Shown piece by piece: positions 25,210 to 38,700 of a stretch of 64,000 nt of DNA. The notes below the pieces were generated by a model that saw only the letters and a list, made by a program, of their open reading frames with translations, searched no databases and was not told where the DNA came from. The stretch lies in assembly GCA_030407085.1 (NCBI GenBank), contig CM059582.1, forward strand, positions 159,394,001 through 159,458,000, written 5' to 3'. Within the stretch, counting starts at the first letter, position 1, and the number at the start of each line of letters is the position of its first letter. Both the position numbers and the translations under genes were made by a program. This DNA is from Trichopria drosophilae. Its lineage: Eukaryota; Arthropoda; Insecta; Hymenoptera; Diapriidae.

Positions 25210-26583
25210 AAGTCAAACGTTACTAAAATCACTGACCGCGTTGGACCTAGGTGTAAGATTATCCTGCATAGCATAATCATAGCTGCTAAGATGTACTTTA
25301 AAAGAGTATTTGACAATCACGCATTTGGACGTATATAGTTGCAGGCCATCCCGTCTGAAATTATTCAGTAAGACGTCGTAAAAAATAATGCAGCCATTTA
25401 CATCGCGCACATGCATAAGTAGTTTGGTCTCGTCCGTATACATCAATACTTTATAAGCTAAGCATTCCGGCATATCCTTTAAATAATAGCTGGTATTAAC
25501 CCCTGCGAAACATCATACAGGGTTAAAAGGACTAGATACTACTAACAAACACTGTCTATAACCATGAGTTTAAATAAGTGCGAAGCAATATCACATAAAG
25601 CATGGTGCCCTAGCATGTCGAAAGCTTTCGTAAATTCGGTGTGAAGTATGTCAGCTTGGTCTGCTAGATCTAGAATGTCTCGTAAAAATTGTACTCCGCA
25701 TAACAAGTCTGGAATTTCAACAGCTCTGATAATATTGTCTTGATGAAGTAATCGAAATAAAGCATCGTTCGAAGAATGTTGCTAAATTACACGGGATTGC
25801 AATAGTCCAATAATATTCAGTGTGATGAATATCACTCTTTTCTAAAAATTGGACATATTTTATACTGTTTTCCATATGTGTGTGGATATATCTTGGTAGT
25901 CAATGATAAGTTAACAGTGCCGTTAAGGGACTGGCAAAGACTCGTATGAAATGCTGTCTTGAAAGAAGTTGCTGAAGCCATCCACAATATCTTATGGTGT
26001 ATCAAGATTATCTTCTTTAAGAATCGAGGCGAAACTTTGTATTGGAGTTTTTTTTTGGTCGCTGATTGATAATATGAACTCAGATTCGTCAACAGCAACC
26101 CAAACAGATCCCTAAGTACCCAGTTTTATCTCCTTCAGGTAAGTTTTCCATTTTTTCGACTATCTTGATCTGCCATATTCAATTTTCAAAATCTGAATTC
26201 AGATTTCGTAATCAGTGATCCCAAAAAAACTCCGAGTACCCAGTTTCATGAAAAATGGTTCATCAGAAAAATGTGTTCCAGCGGAAAGGGTTAAAATAAG
26301 AATAGAGTTTTGATGGGTCAAACGTGACGCTATTTTGAGCGCATACGATATAATTCGCAATACTAACAACATTACAATATCTACTTTCATAGTATTCATG
26401 TTTACGTGCACTTCTAGCGGACAAAATACAATGTCTTATTTTATTGTGTTTACGAATAAGACTATGTAGTTTCAAGGTCAACCATGGAGCATCGGAGGAA
26501 TTCGAGGGGAATGTACAAGTGGAACGCCGAAAACAGTGTGGTATGAAAAATATCGCAGGCCTTTTCTGGTGAAGTGCATGCAT
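25210..26583 (-). mobile_element. Second decayed LINE: linker and reverse transcriptase
   Basis: Minus-strand order: the pre-RT linker at 26583-26263 has APWLTLKLHSLIRKHNKIR and SARKHEYYESRYCN, typical of the segment after the endonuclease. It is followed by frames with FILSISDQKKTPIQSFAS (about 26100), a TEFTKAFDMLGHHALCDI block (about 25640) matching the RT palm motif TDFSKAFD, and YKVLMYTDETKLLMHVRD (25450), a broken YADD box. QLYTSKCVIVKYS follows it. Stops and frameshifts interrupt it. A copy of the three-copy repeat (26130-26290) sits inside, so that insertion came later or recombined. Orientation matches the first LINE and the gene. Confidence 0.8.
26130..26290. repeat. Interspersed repeat, copy 3 of a three-copy family
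   Basis: Shares attcaattttcaaaatctga and ttcgtaatcagtgatccc-type blocks with 14400-14550. It lies within the second LINE relic. Confidence 0.5.
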
Positions 26584-29299
26584 ATATATCAGCCCAAGAA
26601 ATATTTAAAATATTTTGACACAATCCTGTTTTGATTAGTAATCAGCGAGCAGGAAACCCCTCTGATACAGTAGGTTACGGTAACATTTTAAGCAGCTAAA
26701 GGGTAATAATGTACTCTGTCCGATTTTGAAATAGTATGGAAGAGCAAATGACGTTAAATGCAGTGGACACTCTGAAATGTAGAATATAGATAGTATACAA
26801 TAAGAAAACAAGTGTACCTGAAATTTTTCAAACAGAGGAATTTTTGTCGTATTAATGGGGAGTTGCGATATCAAAGCAAAGCGCTTTTGTTCATATATGC
26901 ACTGAGATATTCGTCATTGAAATTTCAGAAAATTCCTCGTCAGAATCTCCAGTTTCAGCAACATAACCTAGTGGAGTACAGGTGTGAGTATACAAAGTGA
27001 AAAAGTGAAACAGAGTGAAGAGAAAAAGACAGAGGCAAACATAGATACCGTCGTTCGTCGTAGTAGACGGGGAAGGGAAAGCATACCAACACGACTGGTC
27101 AACCACCTACTGTCATACACGCAGGAGGGTACTGGATATGCTTTGTAACACTGATACTATTGTTACGTGATACATAAGCATCTACCGGACAAGCTATTTG
27201 AATGGGGATTTAGCACCTCTGAAGGTGTCACTGCGACTGGAAGTGAAATATTTTGCTATATCTGGAGCTCGGTAAATATATTTATAGTGTATGCAATTAC
27301 ACACATCATTTGTTTTAGCAAAGTGTATAGTAAATATTGATGCTAAAAGTTATAAAATTGTATTACTCATAAAGGTTTAGTTAAGTCAGTAGCTGATCTC
27401 GAATATTCGTATAACGATACATCGAATATATTCCCTTAAGTCGGTATTTGTTAGCACAATTTATTTGTAGCTTTTCTCGAATAATAATTAATGCAATACA
27501 TTTCTTACAAATAAATTTTTATATACATCAAGTATATATCACATTTTAAATGCCAAGCTTGCTTTTTGTTCTTTGAGTTTAATTCATAGTATTTAACCAT
27601 AGATTGTAAAATTGATCCACAAATCGTTTCGGAAACAAAACCTGTGAAAATCATTCAAACTTCAGTGAATGAAATGTTCTTACTGCGTTAAAAGTTCAAT
27701 GATAATAATTCTTAATTAAATTAGAGAAGACATTGATAGTATCCATATGTGTTTAACAAAAAAAGAAAAAGTAAAACAACTAACCGGTAACATTGTTATC
27801 AAATTTTATGAAATCTCGAAATTCGATTCCACATTACTTTCCGAACGACCCCTTTATTAGTGACAACATCATAGCCTTGAGTCCCACAACATCATACACT
27901 GTAAAAATGTCTGTGGTAAACTTGCAAAACATGTAACTGAAATTGTGTGAAGTTACCATTACTGAACATTTAGATACGTTTTATATTTCCAAAGACGGGT
28001 TTGAAATTTCAGCAGCAATCTGTCAAGTTTATACTATCATTGTGTTCATAGAAATTCTAAAATTAGGAAAGATATAATACAAGTTTTTTAATGTGTAAAT
28101 TTCTGACTTTTTACTGTTTGTTAGTACATATCTCAAATTAAGATATGAGATTAAGTAATTTTTCAAAACAAAGTATCTGCCACTGACATTTACGTTACAG
28201 CTTATTATTTATTACACTTCAAGAATTTAAGTTATAGTTTCGGAATTTTCAGTTATTTTTGCTTAAGGTTCAGATATAGTTTGTTCATTGTTATGCACAA
28301 GGGACCTAATATGCAAATTTGTTTCAAAATACCCGGGCGCACCTTGATAGATATTCGGGCGCGAGTCAGGGCCAAACTTGCGCCCAGATGATTACAAACC
28401 GATTTCTATTAGGAAATCGCCATTTCAGTAAAGTTCATTTATAAAATTATAATTCTTTTGTAACTAAAAAATGTTTTAATTTGTCGAACATTTTTTACAG
28501 TATATTATTTCCAATTATGGAAACACGGGTTGATTTAGCTGATCGTATTTTTGGCTCCATATACGATGTAAGTATTAAAAACAAATTTAGTTCAGATTTT
28601 CTTTATATTATCCAGATTAACTTTAAAGAAATTAACTTTAAGATGTAGCTTTACATATCTGGAAACTTGCGTAATGTTCTTTATCTTTGACTTCGGATTT
28701 TTATGCCGAAAGCGACCATAATATTTTTATGACACTTTTCAGACGAAGATGGGAGAGAAGACAGGATTATTCGGGGGGTATAACCCCGGTGAACAGCGGA
28801 CAGGAAGGAGGGAGGCGACAGTGCCAGATCATTTAACCGATGTCATAAAATTCAGCAGAAGAAGCTTTGCGAATCACTTAACTTGGACCGGTTAAATTTA
28901 GTATATCCATATACTTAAATATTTACTTGAATCAACAGTAACGTAAATAAATATTTTTATATTTATAGTTATGATACTATTTATCCAATGACAGCAACTT
29001 TTCCTTTTATTAAAAATAATTCGGATGCGAGAGTGAGAATGAAATTCCTAGATACACGTCATGTGCAACATTGTATACTAACCAATGTAAACAGTGTTTT
29101 TGTTGATATTAATTATATAGATGAGGTAAAGTAATGGTTGATAAATTATAATAAGTACCTAGTATTAAAAATCTTCTTGTTATTGCTCGTCTTTAAATTT
29201 GCTAATCGAATGTCCAAATATTTATTCCATTAGACAACAAACAAAATCAAAATAGAATTTGCAGCGCTTTCTCAATTTTCACTGATTATAATCCGGGCG
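26584..29299. other. Intron with no recognised gene
   Basis: AT-rich with isolated GC patches: acccgggcgcaccttgatag at about 28332, and a purine-rich stretch at about 28745-28830. No coding frame or RNA gene is recognised. Confidence 0.45.
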
Positions 29300-29303
29300 G
29301 TAA

Positions 29304-29465
29304 TCGAGCACTTTCCGCCCCTTTTTCCGGGCGAAACGATGAACTTTTCAAAATGGGTGAAATGAGGTCGGTAGCGAAAGCGACATATGTCTAATATAAT
29401 TTGTTGCCACATCAGCACGAAAAGTCCATCTTTCCGCCCGGAAAAGTGGGCGGAAAGTGCCCGAT
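29304..29465. repeat. GC-rich short inverted repeat
   Basis: Arms of about 45 bp (29304-29348 and 29419-29465) built on gcactttccgccc and tttccgggcg, inverted as cgcccggaaaagtgggcgga. The spacer is about 70 bp. Confidence 0.75.
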
Positions 29466-32400
29466 TTCCGTCGGTCTAAGAAAGATGAGAGTGTCATCTG
29501 AGGGAAAATAATTTTTCCTCTCGCTTACAATCTGTTGGCAGCCTTTCATCGAAAAAGAATCTTTCACGCTGTAAAGATCATCAAATGTGCTTGACAGCCT
29601 TGGACCATTTTCGACGCTCTGAACGTGAGTTGGACTTTTCTTGTACGGGAGTGACAAAAAAATAGTGTACGCATGGAAATGGAGTATCATGTGTATTGCG
29701 CAGAGGAACAGACCTAGGAACACTTCGTGAACATAGGACCAAGGGGCGGGGCCTCTTGACGGGAAGGACGCTCATTGGCTTCTGATTTAAATGTTATGAT
29801 TTTTTTTAATAAATGCAGATAATAGATATTTTCATATCGAGAATACTGATCGCTCGCGGGTGTAAAAGTTCAGTTTACATCCTTGAAACGAAAATATCTA
29901 TTTTCAAATTCTGAACCTACCCCACACGTGCAAGAGTACTTGCCAGTTAACTCTTAAAAGTAAAGTACTAAATCTAATATTCTCTTTCTCTCGTAAGAGA
30001 TTATATTTCTTTGCAACTTTTTTGCAAAGTTTTTAAATATGAAAAAATTTTTTTTTTTAATTTCGATATTTTATTACAGGTATTTAGTAAATACTGGTTA
30101 TTCTCTTCAAGAATTAATATATCTATGATCATTATAGATTTTAAAATTAATTAATGACAACTTATGTGAATTGCTTGTTTTAATTGATGTTACTAAAATT
30201 TGATAGCGCCAATCCACAGAAGTAAAAGCTCATGATTGTTATAATGTCTACGTTAAAAATGTCTACATGGCGCAGCAAATTTTGGTCAAAACTATCGGTC
30301 ACAATTGAGCTATTTATGAGCACTGCACGTTTCTTAAGCGTTACCGTGACCGGATGATGAATTTATATTGCATTATTTGCGACACATTATAACATTTTCA
30401 CAATAGAATAAGTCGCAATGCATCATGTATTGCAGGACGTCTTCCGCGTTCGCAATTGATTGCAGTTTTTTATATGGGTTTTACGCCTCGTATGGAATGC
30501 AAATAATTTCATTTTGTACATGGGACATTCCACACGAACTCACCGACTTCTAAAGTTGACGACAACTCATTTATTCGTTATTCTTTTACTGATACATTTT
30601 GATAAAATAAGTGTTGTCAAATATTTTTTAGACTTCTAAAGTCACTTCCTGACAAGCAAGAATTATTCGAAATTTTGAATTTAAAAAAAAATATAGCTCC
30701 GAAGTCAGAGACTCGCCTCAAATTCAGAGTTTGGAACTATTTTTTATTGGAAAAAATTGTTGGTGAGAGATGGTAATTATTACATATTTTTCATTTCTGA
30801 TTTATAAAAACATGAAGGTCAAATTTTTTTAGAGATTCGACGCGCCGGATTCAGCAAAGGTATTCAATATTAGTTAGTATTAGTTGTTAAGTATAATTAA
30901 AGTTCACCTCCATTATTTAAAAAAATGTAAGAATTTATTTAAAGCATGTAATGTAGCAGTTTTTCGCAGTATTTAATGTACATGTAATGTGTTTAAATAT
31001 CTCAAAATATAAAGTTTTTATTTGAACGGTTTAACTCGATTTTAAATATATTTGATGAATTTTAAAAAATTTCAATAGAATAAAAAACTAGCGTGAGTAA
31101 TAAAATAATCGTAAATGAAAAAATGGGTAATTTCCGCTATGTAATGTAATTGTTAAATTAAATGATGATGCATATTAAAGAACGTAAAACACGAATGTTG
31201 GCAAATAAATGACGAGACACGGGAAAAAACGAAAAAGAAGGCAATGATGAAACATGATCCTGTGTCGTGAGTTTCGTTGCCGGTGATGATGAAGTCCTGT
31301 ACTTTGTAATCACCGGCGATCGGCCAAAAAACCTTTCCACATTTCGCTCGAAATATTGGAAATTACAGAATATATGCAAGTACTTGAAATTCGTTCATGC
31401 GTATAAAAAATGGTAATAAGAAATCAATTTCTGACAAGACTTTTTGTAGTAACCCAGATCGAATTTCTTTGTTGAAATCCCTTATAAATATTAGTGAATT
31501 TTGTGCTAATAAAGTTGTATATCGGATAGTTTAAGGGTAATAAATGTGGCCAGTTTTCCATGCAAATCATAAAAATTTCGTGGATAGTATTTGGATACGT
31601 TTTTTAGATTAATTGTACACAGTTTCGGTTCTGTTTCTGCACAAAATTACTCAGAATATTTAGCACGAATTACCTTCATTAAGAGGATGCCATATAGGCT
31701 GTGCGAATGAAAGTAACTACGACATGGCGTCTCACGTAAAATCTGCAATACAAATACAACAAAAAATATATGTCTGGATAGAGACATGTGAATTTGATTT
31801 AACGACCTCCATTTTAGATAATATTCATTTTGATCATTCTGTTTAAAGGAAAAATTGTTGTTTAAAGCATTTGCTTTGATTGTAAAATCAATATTATACT
31901 GATGGTTAATATTGTTGATTTTTAATCAATTTTGGCAGTTATTTACTTCAAATATTGATTTTACCGAAATATGCGTTAGGCATAAACTGTACTACTCAAT
32001 AACGTGAACAACTTTTGTGGAACCTGAAAAAACAATTTAATCAAAGGGTTTTCACTCCGACTATTCAAATAATTTATTCTTGCCTCCGTGTAATCCTAAA
32101 CCCAAGCAGCTTTTTAAATATAAACATGAACTTATCAGAATTTTGAGCAAGTCCCAAGGTAATGTTTGTGTAATGATACTCGTCCTAAAAAGACTCCATC
32201 CTGTAAACGAAAATGGATAGAGATTTATTGAAATCTATTGAATTTTATACTCGCCAAACGGGATGTTTATTACGAAGGAAAGGTAAAAGTACTTGGGATT
32301 CAATGAGATTAAATTGCTAAATTTAATGTAGAAATTATAAACGTACAATATATTTTGAAAAACACCTAATAAAAAGATATCAAAATAGCAAATTAAATAC

Positions 32401-34922
32401 TTTAAATATAAGTCACACAAAAGTGCTTTACAGTAGACTCTCGGTATATTTACCCTCCCGTTTCGTTATATTCATCGACAAAAAAGGGAGCGGTTATGCT
32501 CATGACGTCACGTGAGGCCCATCCTGAGGCCCCAGCAAGCAAGGTAGGGGGAGGGGGGGGGGGCAGAGTGTGGCGTCAGGCAAACTTCGCACCTCTTCAT
32601 TTGCCGAATTTCGAACTTTCCCCGAAATATATGAGATTAAAAAAATGTAATATTTTGTTGGAGCTAATTGTTGTTGTAAGTATTAGTTTTGCGACCTTCA
32701 TGTTCATTCATTTATTATTTTCAGGACTACAGTTTTGCCTCGCTATCCGCTCTCAGTCTCAATGCACGTACGCTCTATCTATATATCTATTAATATTTTC
32801 GTGACTCGCTGTGGAAACGAGTGATGCTGATGGAGCTTTAAATGTTTTCTGTGACTATGACATGCCATTATCCACTATTAAATCTACAAAATACATTATG
32901 TAAAATATACTGTAGCCTAAACGCAGTAAAATAGAATAATACAATTGAATTAAACATTCTAAGTTTTTTTAGTAATACTCAGGAAACAGTAAATTCCAAT
33001 AGAAGACAAAAATGTAAAATGGTTTATTAAATCCTTTCGCTGATAACATTGTTTTTCTAACAACATCAAAATCAATGTAAACTAAGAATTCGCATTAGTT
33101 CAATTTATAGATGAAAATCATTCCACATCAATGATGCACGAAGCACTAAGCAGAAAGCTAGCTATATAACGACAAATTTTTCAAACGCGACTGCTCGTAA
33201 AAGTGAGAGCGAGCTCCTAGGTTTCGGCTTTGGTTATAAGTTCGTATTATATTTGCTGGCTTCGAATAGTCGGTCAACCAATGGGAATGCTCGTAAAACC
33301 AGGGTTAACATTCGGCCGGGTTGTCAAGTGAAAGAGTGGCTTGAATTTCGTTGCAGGGATCATTGTGAGTTTCGTTTATACGGGTAAAAGCGGTTTGTAT
33401 GGGATGCCTATTTGAGAACTGACGCAGCATTGACAAGACTATTATGAGAATACGCAGTTGAAACTATTAATATGACATATATACGATAGTATTCCGTTAA
33501 ATAGGCGAGATTTATTTATATTCCATTTATTATGCGTTGTTGCATTGTGGGCATTTATTATAATCTCGCATATCATCACAAGTGGCTTTAGGTGTCGGTA
33601 GATGTCTTACCAGTTTATCAAGGAACACCTACATATTAAGATGCCAATACTAATTTGAATGTTTATTATTTTATATGCAGGATAATAATCATTCTTTATA
33701 ATTATTGTTTATGCATTGAAAAGAGTTATTGTCATTAGTCCCACGTCTGTTGCACAATACTATAAAAGTGGGAACCACAATTAAATCTACTTATATATAG
33801 ATAAGAGTAATATCGATTATATTTGTGACTGGTCTTTTTCTTCGGGTTTTAAATAATTTAATATCAGTTTTATAAAATCATTAATTTATCAAATAGCATG
33901 CAATACAATTTATTGACTTTCTTGATATTACTTGAGCATAGAAAATCAAATACTTCCCTGACTAATATACCATGAAATGTCACAGAAATATCCTTTAAGT
34001 TATCCAAGGGAATTTCTAGGGGATATCCAAATAATATCAGTAGATATTGCCTGGATATCCTACCTCGGTATATACAAAGTTCAATTTTTGTTACACTTAA
34101 TCAAATATTCATTCGATATCTTAGGGGATATCTGGAACATTATTTACGTAAAGAGATCATTACCCGGATATCCACAGAATAACTAATCCTCTACGAGAAA
34201 GGCGTAAAAACATTATATTAAAATAAAAAACAAAAAAATACCCGACATGAACTATGTACATTGCCACTGAAAAATATCAGTATATATATTTATTGTATTT
34301 AGGCTTTGTCTTTTTTTTTATTGGTTGTTAATGACTAGCCGGCCTTATTTTATGTCCCGAACTAATCAATAGTCTTTTTTTAAGTTTCGAATATATTTAC
34401 ATCGGTCGAATTGTGAATATTTATTAATCGCGAAAGGAAAAGGATTAAATTAGTGTAAGCATAAGGAAATCGTTCCAGTATGTCATGTACGTATTTCCTG
34501 CATTTATGTACTCAGTGATCATGCCGACCAGCGAAATGTAGAAAAATATAATTAAAATAAATTGGTATGTTGTTCCAATGCCAAAATTAATATACAACAA
34601 TATCACTGGCGCATTATTAACTAATTAATGAAACATGAATATATACTAATACAAATAGGAAAGAACGCCGCAACACTATAGACAACGTTACAAGCCTGAA
34701 GCTGGCGGAGTTAAATCGTACCATAAGTATATTTTGTAGAAAACAAATCTGTACTTTAATTTAAGATTAAATAAGTTCTAATATGTGGGATATGTTATAT
34801 AGTTTTCATGTATAACTAAAAGCAAATACTGATTTTAAACACGCCTCCCACTGATCTGTAGAAAAGTTCATACAAATCCGTACAATTATAGATTACTACG
34901 TTATGCTCTTCAATTGTGAAAA
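29466..34922. other. Intron with no recognised gene; fragments of DNA transposons
   Basis: Mostly AT-rich. At about 32428 cagtagactctcggtatatt resembles Tigger/pogo-type terminal repeats, and it is followed by catgacgtcacgtgag (a CRE-like palindrome) and an 11-G run. At 33990-34190 several ggatatcc/ggggatat blocks cluster. At 31270-31325 ttgccggtgat pairs with atcaccggcga. No exon in phase was found. Confidence 0.4.
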
Positions 34923-35233
34923 CTAATTTCGCCTGAAGCAATATACCCCAGCCAACTCAAACTTTATCCGGTCCATTCTTGATCGATTAGACAGACACAG
35001 ACTGTCGCGAAGTTCTGACCACTTATTCCTTAGTCTACAGAGATTAGGTATAAATCTAACTTTAGACGTAAGAGGAACACTAAAACTATCCTGTGAAGGC
35101 AAAGCAAACTCTTCAAAAAGTATACCCAAGTCGAGTCTAGCGTCTTTGGATATACGGACCAGCAAATGTAATAAGTTCACCAGATGATTATCTGGTAAAG
35201 TTTTAGTGTGGATATTTCGCGTGAGCCAACAAT
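34923..35233 (-). CDS. Candidate alternative terminal exon (open frame, 102 aa plus stop)
   Basis: Read on the minus strand, an AAG acceptor after a pyrimidine-rich cattttcctt tract opens a frame that starts in the phase exon C leaves (split codon G|AT). It runs 102 residues to TAG at 34923. The product starts DCWLTRNIHTKTLPDNHLV, includes LHLLVRISKDARLDLGILF and ends FELAGVYCFRRN. I do not recognise a domain. If spliced from the microexon 0.45 kb upstream, the product would have the DM domain but lack the dimerisation domain. Codon choice looks coding-like and GC is above the intron background. Alternatives are an exon of an unrelated nested gene or a decayed transposon ORF. Confidence 0.4.
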
Positions 35234-35678
35234 CTTAAGGAAAATGTCATTGCCTATTTTTTAAATATTCAATTCTGGTGGGCAATGACAATTTTGTTAG
35301 TAATATATTATATAAAAATTATATTACAAGATAATATAATTATACAAAAAATAATTTAACTGATCAACTACAATTGCTTTGAATAAATACATAAATCTTG
35401 AAATTTATAAATCGGAATGTATTCGGAAACACCAGCAATTAATTAGTGATTTGGTGGCTGAGAATGAGAATGGTCAATTGGATGGACAAGTGATATTTCT
35501 TGTGAGCATATTTTTTAATATATATTACTTCGGTCACTCTTGTGATGTATCGATGGGAAATACCAAACTCAGAGTATCATTGACAGTAGTTATTTGGTAA
35601 TTACGATTACAATAGAAGACATTCAATTCAGTTTCCGGCTTTTTCTTTTAAATAATAATGAAATTGAACACCATTTAC

Positions 35679-35748
35679 CTTTTTCTACTGGAACGTTATC
35701 TTCTGTTTTTATAGAGTCCATTACGGTATCGGAGGTCAGACGTTCTAC
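35679..35748 (-). CDS. dsx-like: Exon C: 70-nt microexon of the doublesex-like gene
   Basis: A 70-nt exon bounded by the acceptor tttgtgtttctttcag and the donor GTAAAT. Only one of three frames is open (VERLTSDTVMDSIKTED, then NVPVEK plus one base), and it is the phase-0 entry that exon B supplies. It exits in phase 1, as exon D needs. The peptide includes an IKTED segment, a form that resembles a SUMO-attachment consensus (hydrophobic-K-x-E), although this is only a motif match. The exon is followed by an intron of about 30.7 kb if spliced to exon D, or about 0.45 kb if spliced to the alternative open exon at 35233. Confidence 0.75.
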
Positions 35749-38700
35749 CTGAAAGAAACACAAATGCAATTTAACCCTTCACGATTTGTTAAATGCAACG
35801 AATTTATTTAAATGTTACTTTGGTATACAGAGATATTTTGGGTCGCTGAATTAGGAATTTGCTTTCAGATTGCTCAAATTAAAAATAACAGGTTTCAACT
35901 ATTGTAAATAATCTCTTTAAATTTAGCCAATGAGAAAAAATATATAATTTTATTATAATCACATATATCAAAAGATAGCTTCTTTTCTAGTGTAGCATCG
36001 TTCCATAGACAATAATTTCTATAATAAAATGATGCCATTCAAATCATTATGCGCTATGAATTTGTTTTTTTCATCATTTTTGCACAGAATATGATAAATT
36101 TATTAAGTAAATGTCTGAGCTGTGCGGAAAATCGGACCGAAAATAAAACAAATATATAATAATACTAAATTATAAAAAACGCGTTACATAGTGACGCTTC
36201 TAACGCAACATGTTAATCGAGCCGTGCATGTCAAGGACTACACAACGTAATATAAGAGATACGTTTTGCAACTAAACTTTAATGTTTTGATTAATCCCGT
36301 GTTAACATTTTTGACGACATCAAGTGTATAAATATTGTATCGTTGTCATGCATAACAAATTGTTATTTTTATGATTATTTTTCATATCCTGATTTCAACC
36401 AATGCAATTATAGCATTCGATGGTATTATGTATAACATACACGAAATTGAAGTGTAAAGTTTTGCCAATGTACACTAATAGAAAAATTATTTACCACGAT
36501 CATACTTTATGATTCATGTAACCATGTAATATAGTCATTTTTGCTCCGAACAGTCGGGGTTAAGTAAAGTGGAGTTAGGGTTCCTGTATAAATATAGGCG
36601 TACGACTCATACACAATAGTCTATGGAGTAATACAATGGAGTCCTTATCCCGTATGTCACTTGTTATATACCTAAACTCCCTAAAATACACAGCATTCCC
36701 TCACCTGTAAAATACCAAGCTTGCACGGAAGGAACGAGTCGGTTGGGAAAACCAACTAATTGGTCGGGAGGACTCAATTTCACAAAATTAGTGGTTTTTC
36801 CACCCAATTAAATAGTTTCCCTACCAATTAATTAGTTCTCTCAACCAACACATTCCAACCAATTCGGAGTTGATTATCTTAACAAACTCGTTTTTTCCGT
36901 GCGCAGTAACACCAATAATCTGGTCCGCTCGAACATCTATAAATCCTTGGAAGGAAATTTTGTGACAATGAATTGTCAAAATTTCCTCGAAAATTTTGTT
37001 TCAATCTGTGTGAAACAGGCAATGCATAATCAGGACTTATTTCTTATTGCGCTCATCGGGTGCAGACACCTTATTGCGGGTGGATTTTTTCGAAAACTTT
37101 CATTAACACCGGCTTAGTGACATAAGAAAAGTACAATTTAAATTAGACAAAAATATGAGTACAATTAGGCTTCTATTTATCTGTCTTCTCTTTATCGTAT
37201 CTGTGAGATTAAGTTTATCGAGATGTACCGACGGATGGTAATGCAGTTTTAAAGTTTCGAAGTATACAAAATAAGAAAGGATGTGATGGATAAAAATACG
37301 GCACTCTAAGTATAAAAGAATGGCTAAAAATGCGAAATACTTCTCATAATGGAAGAATATAGGATTAATCGATATAGGGTATATAAATTTTATATAATTA
37401 CGTTTCTTTTTATTTTAGTTTATATATGACTATTTATATATGTTTATATATTTTTTGTAGGGGAATCTTAAAAAAATATAATTAAAACCGATTAATTAAC
37501 ACAACTTTTGATTCAAACCGTTTTAGGTTCCTAATAAATAAGTAACCCGTAATATTATGAAATAATTAATCTACAAGTGCTTTTCCTTTTAAGATTAATT
37601 TACTATGACGGAAACAATAATTTGGTAAATAAACGATATTCCTGAAAACGCAAATAGGGTGGAAATAATATGGTGTCCTGCGCCTGTTTTGTAAAAATAC
37701 ATGCACTTTTAACTGATGTTAAAATTTATGAATATCTTAAGACGAAAGTAAACGTCAATAGTCAACATTAAATTTAATGGGTTGGACAATATATTGCAAC
37801 ATAAATTTTTAAATTATTAATTTCTATTATACGTAGAAGATTTAAACACTAGATATATTAATTGAGTATAAGTATGTAAGTTAGGTTCAATATGCTTATA
37901 AAAATATAAGTATAAATTCTTCAGATTCGACAAAACACGAGGAATGGGTGAAATTTCACTTTTTCTTTTTGGTAAATTTAAGGATTGAGGTTATGCACAA
38001 GAGTTTGCAAACAGCTCCATTACACAGATAAGGGCATTATCAATGCATGTGCCAGAGAACGGTAGAGGTTTACCCTACCGACATCTACTTCGAGTTTCAT
38101 TGCGGGGGAACCTAATTGCACTTTTATATTTTCGCCTAATTACAATTGCACTTTTCTTGTGTGAGAGAGCCGATTGTATAGTATTGTGCCAGATGCGATT
38201 TATCGAATTTAAATTGTCTTCTCGCGTGTAATACAAACAAACAAACAAATGTATATATCTGGACAAAATTATAATATTCGAAATAATTATCAGATGAAAA
38301 ACTTTAACTTATTAGTGGCAGAATAGTACGTATATATATATCTGCAGGTGGCTCTTATGCGAATAAGTTTAATTGTGCTGAAATCAGTTTTAACTTTCAC
38401 AGTTCTCGTAAATAAATGAACGGCTCATGTTACTTGAAAATATAACTCCACCATTTATTGAGAATGAACACCAATTACCTCCATATTCAAGTTGTATATA
38501 ATATTCAGGGTGCGCCCAGTAAGTCAGAGGAAGGAAGTACTTTTCAAAAAATGTAACGCTTTAAGGACCTTCTTCTAGTCTACTCTCTAAATCTGAATCA
38601 GCGAAAACCGCTGCGAATCAGCGATAAATATACCGCTAATCAAGTCATATATTTTTACATCTGCGGCATTTTTTGATACACCATGCGAAACAGCAGGATT

